DNA of 64,000 nt from Aliivibrio sp. S3MY1 (GTDB lineage: Bacteria; Pseudomonadota; Gammaproteobacteria; Enterobacterales; Vibrionaceae), in NCBI RefSeq assembly GCF_028765575.1, contig NZ_JARACO010000003.1:62001-126000 (forward strand), read 5' to 3'. Under the pieces are notes generated by a model. That model was not told where the DNA came from and ran no database searches. It worked only from the letters and a program-made list of their open reading frames with translations. The translations under genes and the position numbers were made by a program. Below are positions 58,414-64,000 of this stretch, in pieces. Positions within the stretch are counted from its first letter, which is position 1, and every line of letters begins with the position of its first letter.

Positions 58414-59514
58414 ATGTATGATGAGCAAAGGATTTTCCGTCATTATATTATGTCAATGGCTATCTTTATGGCAGCAATGTTTGTAGGGATAGAGAAAAGT
58501 AGAGCGAATACCGAACTTAAAGTCGGAACCTATCACTGTCCCCCCTTTATTTTCCATGCCAAAGGTCAAGAGTTTGATGGTCTTAGTATGGTGTTATGGG
58601 AACGAATTGCAGACATAATGGGCGTGACGTATACATTACAAAATTACGAATTAGACGATTTATTACTCGCGTCAGAAAAAGGCGATATTGACGTGGGTGT
58701 TTCTTGTATTTCGATTACGCCAGATCGTGAAGAGCATGTCGATTTCTCTCATTCATTTTATGAAACACACCTTGCTATAGCAGTAAAAAACCGCAGTTAC
58801 CTAGATACGTTTATTAGCATAATTACCAATAAAACCTTATGGAAAGCACTTAGTATTTTTTTCTTTGTAGCGATCAGTGTCGGCGCTTTTTATTATGTTC
58901 TTGAACGTAAAAATAATGACAAACTTTACTCTATGCCAACCAAGCGGGGTCGGTTAGCCGAAGCTTTGATCCTTGGTGTGCTATTTATCACTAAAGGGCC
59001 TTTCAACTACTTTGAATTTAAAACCTTATCTGCACGAATAATGACGGTATTAATTGCTATGTTTTCGACCGTTTTTATTGCCAGCATTACGGCTATTTTA
59101 ACCAGCTCACTCACATTAGAGCTGCTAAGATTTGATGTGAAAAATGTGAATGACTTATCCAAGCTAAGAGCAGGAGCGAAGCAAGCTACGACAGCATCAT
59201 TATTATTGGCAGACCACGGCATTGCTCATGAAAATTATCAAACAATGGATGAGTTATTATTGGCATTAGAAAAGGAGCAAGTCGATGCTATTGTCGCGGA
59301 TGACGCCGTATTACGGTACATGATAAAACAAGGTAAAAATAAGCAATTATTTAACGAACTCGTTGTGCTTCCTTATCAGTTAGAAAAACAAAATTATGGC
59401 TTAGTGTTAATTGAAAATAGTGAGTACGAAGAAGAGATCAATCGGGCTTTATTACAAATTCGTGAAACAACAGAGTGGCATCAGATCTTGTTAGAATATT
59501 TTACAGAAAAGTGA
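58414..59514 (+). CDS. Glutamate-receptor-like channel/solute-binding protein (GluR0 type)
   Basis: About 366 residues. After a signal-like helix, a split periplasmic binding domain: lobe 1 (LKVGTYHCPPFIF to DVGVSCISITPDREE), then a membrane insert with one helix (LWKALSIFFFVAISVGAFYYVLER), a pore-loop-like segment (LILGVLFITKGPFNYF) and a second helix (MTVLIAMFSTVFIASITAILTSSLTL), then lobe 2 (LRAGAKQAT to the end). This S1-M1-P-M2-S2 order is that of prokaryotic ionotropic glutamate receptors. The potassium-filter TVGYG is absent. The SITAILTS stretch recalls the SYTANLAAF gate motif. ATG at 58414 has GGGAG upstream, better than the ATG at 58384. Confidence 0.8.
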   Translation: MYDEQRIFRHYIMSMAIFMAAMFVGIEKSRANTELKVGTYHCPPFIFHAKGQEFDGLSMVLWERIADIMGVTYTLQNYELDDLLLASEKGDIDVGVSCISITPDREEHVDFSHSFYETHLAIAVKNRSYLDTFISIITNKTLWKALSIFFFVAISVGAFYYVLERKNNDKLYSMPTKRGRLAEALILGVLFITKGPFNYFEFKTLSARIMTVLIAMFSTVFIASITAILTSSLTLELLRFDVKNVNDLSKLRAGAKQATTASLLLADHGIAHENYQTMDELLLALEKEQVDAIVADDAVLRYMIKQGKNKQLFNELVVLPYQLEKQNYGLVLIENSEYEEEINRALLQIRETTEWHQILLEYFTEK

Positions 59515-59717
59515 TTAAGGTTAATGGTTCTTATATTTCAAATATAGTCACTGAGCGCTGATAAAGCCATGCGTGTGCTTGCCCAGCGTTTTGTCATTTA
59601 TGATGATTGGCCTTATCTCATTTTTAATGCCGTATTTTTGCTATCATTTATTTTAACTACTCAAGTAAGTGTTATTATCCGCCGCCCATATTCCCTTTGA
59701 AACAAAGGACAAGAGAG

Positions 59718-60653
59718 ATGCATGATCGTGCCAGCCAAATGGTGATATTTTACGCCCTAGCCAAAGCGGGTAGTTTTACTGCTGCCGCAAAACAAATGGG
59801 TGTGTCTACCTCTCATGTAAGTAAGCAACTGGGAGTATTAGAGGCGAACTTGAATGTGAAATTAGTTCAAAGAACGACACGTTCGCTCATTCTTACGGAT
59901 GCAGGGCAACAGTTTTATCTATACTGCGAAAAAATGCACAGTGCAATGACCGAAGCCAGTGCCATCATGGATAATGAACGTGATGAGGTTGCGGGTATTT
60001 TGCGGTTAGGGCTATCTCAGTCTTTTGGCACCATGCATATTATCCCTGCGATTGATAAGTTACGTCAGCAATATCCTGAACTACAAGTGGAAGTTCGTTT
60101 GTTTGATCACAGGGCAGATATGCTTAAAGAGGGATTGGATTTATGGGTGACAAACTTTGAAGACTTGCCTGAGGGGTATGTTGCTCAACGTTTAGCGGAT
60201 TCGCACTTTGTATTGGCAGCATCGCCTGATTATTTAATAGATAAAGCCGTGCCTCATCATCCTCAAGATCTCACTGAGCACAATTGCTTAACGTATCAGA
60301 GCCGTCATCGTGATTACAGCAATTGGGATTTCAGTAAAGGTAATGAAGAGCTGTGTGTCAAAGTGTCTGGAAACTATCGTGTTGACTTAGCAGAAGCGGT
60401 AAGGGACGCGGCTATTTCAGGGTGGGGAGTTGCCTATTTAGCCAGTTATTTATTAACCAATGAGTTTAATGATGGCAAATTGATTCAGCTCTTACCTGAC
60501 TGGAAAGCGAGTCAAAAAATGCCAATTTATGCGGTTTACCCAAGTCGTAAACACTTGCCAAGAAAGATAAGTGCTGCCATTGATTTCTTACGTCAGCATA
60601 TTGGTCAACAGCCATATTGGGATAAAGCGTTAATGAAATGGGTTAAGTTATAA
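59718..60653 (+). CDS. LysR-family transcriptional regulator
   Basis: About 311 residues. An N-terminal winged helix-turn-helix (FYALAKAGSFTAAAKQMGVS, then SHVSKQLGVLE) and a C-terminal effector domain of the CrgA/DhcR-like subgroup. ATG at 59718 (AAGGACAAGAGAG upstream) is preferred to the TTG seven codons earlier. Target unknown; the following nucleoside transporter gene is a candidate but has its own 240-base leader. Confidence 0.9.
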   Translation: MHDRASQMVIFYALAKAGSFTAAAKQMGVSTSHVSKQLGVLEANLNVKLVQRTTRSLILTDAGQQFYLYCEKMHSAMTEASAIMDNERDEVAGILRLGLSQSFGTMHIIPAIDKLRQQYPELQVEVRLFDHRADMLKEGLDLWVTNFEDLPEGYVAQRLADSHFVLAASPDYLIDKAVPHHPQDLTEHNCLTYQSRHRDYSNWDFSKGNEELCVKVSGNYRVDLAEAVRDAAISGWGVAYLASYLLTNEFNDGKLIQLLPDWKASQKMPIYAVYPSRKHLPRKISAAIDFLRQHIGQQPYWDKALMKWVKL

Positions 60654-60939
60654 TCAAAGCATTATATGGTCGATATTGTCATTGATTAAATTAAATACAA
60701 CGCAATGATGTCTTTTTAATCAATGAGTTAAATTTATTATCAGCCTTGAAATAAATATATTTTCCGTATGGAAACAATACTCTTTCCATACACTGCTCTT
60801 ATTTTATAAATCAATAAGTTAAGCGTTTCTATAAAGTGTGATCTAAATCTCATTAACAGGGTGTTAGCAACCCCGACTTGCACGCAAACCTTTGCGTATT
60901 AGAATGCCTGCTCTATTTTCGATAGCACAGGTTTCTATC

Positions 60940-62145
60940 ATGACATCGCTATTTGGTATTTTTGCCATTTTATTATTTGCTTATTTATGTTCGACAGATC
61001 GCCGTAATATTCCTTTAAGAACGGTCTCTTTGGCGTTTGGCTTACAAATCTTATTTGCTCTGTTGGTACTTTACGTACCTGCTGGTAAAGAGGTTTTAAA
61101 TTCAGTAACTGCTGGCGTTTCCGGCGTGATTGATTATGGCCAACAAGGAATTGCGTTTCTGTTTGGTGGATTAGCGACAGGAAAAGTAGGCTTTGTATTT
61201 GCGATTAATGTGCTTGGTATTATTATTTTCTTCTCAGCACTTATTTCTGCGCTTTATCATCTTGGTATCATGCCTAGAGTGATTAATTTTATTGGTGGTG
61301 GCTTACAGCGTTTATTAGGTACAGGACGCGCAGAATCACTTGCTGCGACGGCCAACATCTTTGTGAGCATGGTAGAAGCCCCTCTTGTTGTAAAACCTTA
61401 TTTAAAGCACATGAGTGATTCTCAGTTCTTTGCTGTAATGACCTGTGGTTTAGCCTCAGTGGCTGGCGGTACTATGGTAGGCTACGCCTCTCTTGGGGTG
61501 GATCTTAACTTCCTTATATCAGCAGCATTTATGTCAGCACCAGCGGGCTTATTAATGGCAAAAATGATGGTTCCACCGGGTGATGAAGCCAATAATGATG
61601 ATGAAATTACCTCGGTAGAAATCGATCACGCGACAAACGTATTTGAAGCATTAGCGGATGGTGCAATGTCTGGTTTACGTATTGCAGTAGCAGTAGGTAC
61701 GACGTTACTGGCGTTCGTGAGTGTCATTGCATTATTAAACGGTTTATTAGGCCACGTCGGTGATGTCTTTGGTTTAAAATTAAGCTTTGAATTGATCCTT
61801 GGTTATCTATTTGCACCAGTGGCTTTCTTGCTTGGTGTGCCATGGAATGAAGCGATCCTTGCGGGGTCATTGATTGGAAATAAGATCGTAGTAAATGAGT
61901 TTGTTGCCTTCATTCAATTAATGGAAGTGAAAGACCAACTAAGCCCACACTCTGTTGCGATTGTTACCTTTGCTTTGTGTGGTTTTGCCAATATCTCAAC
62001 CATGGCGATCTTGATTGGTGGTTTAGGGAGTTTGGTTCCTGAGCGTCGTCCATTCATTGCCAAAATGGGTTTCAGAGCGATTACTGCTGGTGTATTAGCA
62101 AACTTGATGAGTGCAGCGATTGCCGGTGTGATTTTGTCACTTTAA
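60940..62145 (+). CDS. nupC: Concentrative nucleoside transporter, NupC family
   Basis: About 401 residues. Proton- or sodium-coupled nucleoside importer with around eight to ten membrane helices. Family marks: [12 protein letters not shown] near residue 70, [15 protein letters not shown]-like [18 protein letters not shown], and [17 protein letters not shown] near the end. The start at 60940 ([12 protein letters not shown]) fits the family better than upstream codons. Confidence 0.92.
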   Translation: MTSLFGIFAILLFAYLCSTDRRNIPLRTVSLAFGLQILFALLVLYVPAGKEVLNSVTAGVSGVIDYGQQGIAFLFGGLATGKVGFVFAINVLGIIIFFSALISALYHLGIMPRVINFIGGGLQRLLGTGRAESLAATANIFVSMVEAPLVVKPYLKHMSDSQFFAVMTCGLASVAGGTMVGYASLGVDLNFLISAAFMSAPAGLLMAKMMVPPGDEANNDDEITSVEIDHATNVFEALADGAMSGLRIAVAVGTTLLAFVSVIALLNGLLGHVGDVFGLKLSFELILGYLFAPVAFLLGVPWNEAILAGSLIGNKIVVNEFVAFIQLMEVKDQLSPHSVAIVTFALCGFANISTMAILIGGLGSLVPERRPFIAKMGFRAITAGVLANLMSAAIAGVILSL

Positions 62146-62171
62146 GTTAATTGCTCAATTTCAAATAAAGA

Positions 62172-62201
62172 AAAGGTTGCGATCAAAAAGTCGCAACCTT
62201 T
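62172..62201 (+). terminator. nupC terminator
   Basis: Eleven-bp inverted repeat AAAGGTTGCGA/TCGCAACCTTT with trailing T run; lies between convergent genes. Confidence 0.85.
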
Positions 62202-62216
62202 ATTTTTTTCTAGATC

Positions 62217-63122
62217 CTAGTCCTCAAATCTCACTCGAATCGGCGTTGAGCTATCAAATGTAACCTGATCAAAACTATCTAATTTATGATGCTTAATTAG
62301 AGATTGTAAATTCTCAACATAAGCGTCGCCACGAGTAGAATAGTGAGATAAAGACTCGACTAATTTATAGCCTGATAATTTTCCCTCTGCACTTAGCTTT
62401 TGGCGTAAAGTCCAAAGATCTTTATAAGCAGAGGTAGTATTTAAGTTGTACATGTAACGCGCAGTTCCTGCGAACAGGTTATCAAATGCAGCTACTTTTA
62501 CATGTCCACCAGGGGTACTTAAATACTTTCCGCCCTTAGAAGACAAGTGCTCTCCATATAACCCATTTCCTTTAACTGCAAAATAACTGGTTCCCCAACC
62601 ACTTTCATCAATTCCTTGGGCCAGAACCATACCAACAGGAATAATATCTAGGCGTAAAAGTAGCTCATCAATGCTGTTTGATTTAATGCCATAAGATAGC
62701 ATTAACTCATTTAGCCATACCGTTTCTTCTTTTGTCCATTTACTTTTAGGCTGCTTTGATAGCGCGATTACGTCATTTCTAACCGCACTTATGCGTTTAT
62801 TCACCTCAATAATGGTAGGCAGTAATAAACGAATAAATCCTGAAATCTTCTCTTGGACAGGCAGTGAATGTAGATCGCTTGGTAGGTTTTCAACAAAGAA
62901 CGTCGGGATTTGATCTATTTTACTAACATTAGCCAATTGATACTGATGCTGTTTAAACTCTTTGATAAGCGATTGAGCTGAGTTAAGTGTAGTGATTTTA
63001 ATCTCAGGGTAGGGGGTGATGAGCTTCTCTGGTGAAATAGGAAGATCAGCAGCAAACGTGCTAGAGGATGCAATGAAAAGCAAAGAAGCAGAGATATGTT
63101 TTAACTTTTTAGATAAAGACAT
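62217..63122 (-). CDS. Bax-type glucosaminidase-family protein
   Basis: A 301-residue protein with a signal peptide (..STFAADLP). The C-terminal half is a glucosaminidase (FlgJ/AtlA-like) fold: VLAQGIDESGWGTSYFA with the catalytic Glu, NGLYGE, and FDNLFAGTARYMYNLNT. It resembles E. coli Bax. It probably trims peptidoglycan in the periplasm. Confidence 0.88.
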   Translation of the reverse strand: MSLSKKLKHISASLLFIASSSTFAADLPISPEKLITPYPEIKITTLNSAQSLIKEFKQHQYQLANVSKIDQIPTFFVENLPSDLHSLPVQEKISGFIRLLLPTIIEVNKRISAVRNDVIALSKQPKSKWTKEETVWLNELMLSYGIKSNSIDELLLRLDIIPVGMVLAQGIDESGWGTSYFAVKGNGLYGEHLSSKGGKYLSTPGGHVKVAAFDNLFAGTARYMYNLNTTSAYKDLWTLRQKLSAEGKLSGYKLVESLSHYSTRGDAYVENLQSLIKHHKLDSFDQVTFDSSTPIRVRFED

Positions 63123-63158
63123 AAATAGAGTTCCATTGTTAATATTAATAGGATCGAA

Positions 63159-63181
63159 AACGGTGCTAAACCAGCACCGTT
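63159..63181 (-). terminator. ppiB terminator
   Basis: Nine-bp inverted repeat AACGGTGCT/AGCACCGTT with five-base loop and A run on the plus strand (U's on the minus transcript). Confidence 0.7.
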
Positions 63182-63214
63182 ATTCGTGTTTATATTGAGA
63201 TAACAAAGCCCCTG

Positions 63215-63712
63215 TTATTCTTCAATAATCGTCACTTTCTCGATCACAATACTCTCTTTTGGAACATCGTCAAATTCACCGATAGATTTAGTTTTAATTT
63301 TTGCAATTTTCTTAACCACATCCATACCAATCGTCACTTCACCAAATACCGCATAACCCCAACCAGCATTCGTGGTGGCAGTGTGATCAAGAAAAGTGTT
63401 GTTAGCTATGTTAATAAAGAACTCACTGGTGGCAGAGTGAGGGGCATCAGTGCGCGCCATAGCGATAGTACCGTTTAAGTTTTTCAAACCACGGTTCGCT
63501 TCATTAACAATAGGGGCACGCATCTCTTTTTCTTGCATATCAGCCGTGAAACCACCGCCTTGGATCATAAACCCTTTGATAACACGGTGAAAAATAGTGC
63601 CTTCGTAAAAACCATCTTGGCAATATTTTAAGAAGTTTTTTGAGCTTACCGGCGCTTTTTCTTTGTGTAGCTCAATGTGTATATCGCCGAAATTGGTAGT
63701 AAAAATAATCAT
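63215..63712 (-). CDS. ppiB: Peptidyl-prolyl cis-trans isomerase B (cyclophilin)
   Basis: A 165-residue cytoplasmic cyclophilin that speeds X-Pro isomerisation. The active-site [13 protein letters not shown] (Arg and Phe) and [12 protein letters not shown] are present; no signal peptide, so PpiB rather than PpiA. Confidence 0.95.
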   Translation of the reverse strand: MIIFTTNFGDIHIELHKEKAPVSSKNFLKYCQDGFYEGTIFHRVIKGFMIQGGGFTADMQEKEMRAPIVNEANRGLKNLNGTIAMARTDAPHSATSEFFINIANNTFLDHTATTNAGWGYAVFGEVTIGMDVVKKIAKIKTKSIGEFDDVPKESIVIEKVTIIEE

Positions 63713-63762
63713 ACAGTTAACGTCTATTTAAAAAGTAATTGGGAAAGATTATACGTAGTTTC

Positions 63763-64000
63763 TTAGTTTATGTTGAATTCTTTGAATATCGCATTGCCTA
63801 CTTCCACAATCACTTGATTACGTGAAGCCATGTCTAAATTCGTTTGAGTTAGATAAATCGACATAATAATAGGCGCACGCTTTTCATTCCATAGAACAGC
63901 AGTGATACCACGAGATCCAAACCCACCCGCACCAGAGCGATCCGCAATTGACCAGTTTCTTGGAAGAATCGAACGTAATAATGGATCTGAAACTTTATTA
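63763..64000 (-). CDS. Class A beta-lactamase, C-terminal part (runs off the window)
   Basis: The last 78 residues or so of a serine beta-lactamase; the 5' part lies beyond the window. Visible: PRNWSIADRSGAGGFGSRGITAVLW, that is, the KTG-box position occupied by RSG, and IIMSIYL with the following final helix. Arg at the first position of that box is characteristic of CARB/PSE-type carbenicillin-hydrolysing enzymes and relatives common in Vibrio. Whether Ser70 and the SDN motif are intact cannot be seen here. It is transcribed towards ppiB. Confidence 0.8.
   Translation of the reverse strand, partial: NKVSDPLLRSILPRNWSIADRSGAGGFGSRGITAVLWNEKRAPIIMSIYLTQTNLDMASRNQVIVEVGNAIFKEFNIN

Noticed and set aside
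1-64000. CRISPR array, rRNA or tRNA genes, insertion sequences
   Set aside because: No regularly spaced repeats, no cloverleaf with CCA end, and no transposase-like frame were seen on either strand.

Overview
The window looks like a chromosomal segment of a marine Vibrionaceae, most likely Aliivibrio (the Vibrio fischeri group). The evidence is AT-rich DNA, a trp operon of the gammaproteobacterial type (trpE, trpG, trpD, fused trpCF, trpB, trpA) beside rnm, yciO, rluB, yciK, sohB, yciN and topA, and genes of the AinS/AinR acyl-homoserine-lactone family characteristic of this genus. No rRNA, tRNA, CRISPR array, transposase or integrase gene was found.

Layout. 1-2.0 kb (minus strand): lipoprotein/pilotin, yciI, yciA, yciB. 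2.1-7.4 kb: a full gltP-type symporter gene, a 975-residue Schlafen-like/NACHT NTPase gene, and a second copy of the 3' half of gltP. The NTPase gene is therefore bracketed by direct repeats of about 0.67 kb and resembles a defence cassette that could be lost or gained by homologous recombination. 7.6-14.7 kb: the trp operon with a readable TrpR operator, a trpL leader peptide with tandem Trp codons, an attenuator and a terminator; rnm and yciO diverge from it. 16.2-23.8 kb: two tandem ainS-ainR pairs (synthase plus hybrid sensor kinase). Both kinases are intact at 818 residues. Both synthase genes carry an A-tract (9 and 8 A) near codon 22 where exactly one extra A separates the start codon that has a good ribosome binding site from the rest of the gene. 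24-30.5 kb: rluB, yciK, sohB, yciN, topA.

30.6-33.9 kb: an SLC13-type anion transporter, a histidine kinase with a cyclic-nucleotide-binding domain, and a receiver-only response regulator in one operon. 33.9-47 kb: ldhA, a phosphohexomutase, a LysE-type exporter, a FAH-family hydrolase, a divergent PurA-like protein with a divergent LysR regulator, glutamate decarboxylase with an AspT-type exchanger (probable acid-resistance or GABA module), a small basic protein, and a fusion of a patatin phospholipase with a lysophospholipase-like hydrolase. 47-49.7 kb: a DUF2860 outer-membrane protein, then a run of truncated genes (AraC, LysE, DUF1993, DUF2127). 49.7-53.6 kb: brnQ, preceded by a small Ile/Val/Leu-rich leader ORF and mutually exclusive hairpins, a hypothetical protein and dcuB. 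53.8-64 kb: two chemoreceptors, a glutamate-receptor-like channel protein, a LysR regulator, a NupC-type transporter, a Bax-type glucosaminidase, ppiB, and the 3' end of a class A beta-lactamase gene running off the window.

The items most worth a second look are the gltP-bracketed NACHT gene, the doubled ainSR locus with matching homopolymer frameshifts, the candidate branched-chain amino-acid attenuator upstream of brnQ, and the glutamate-receptor-like channel. Identities quoted are by-eye estimates; no alignment or database search was run.
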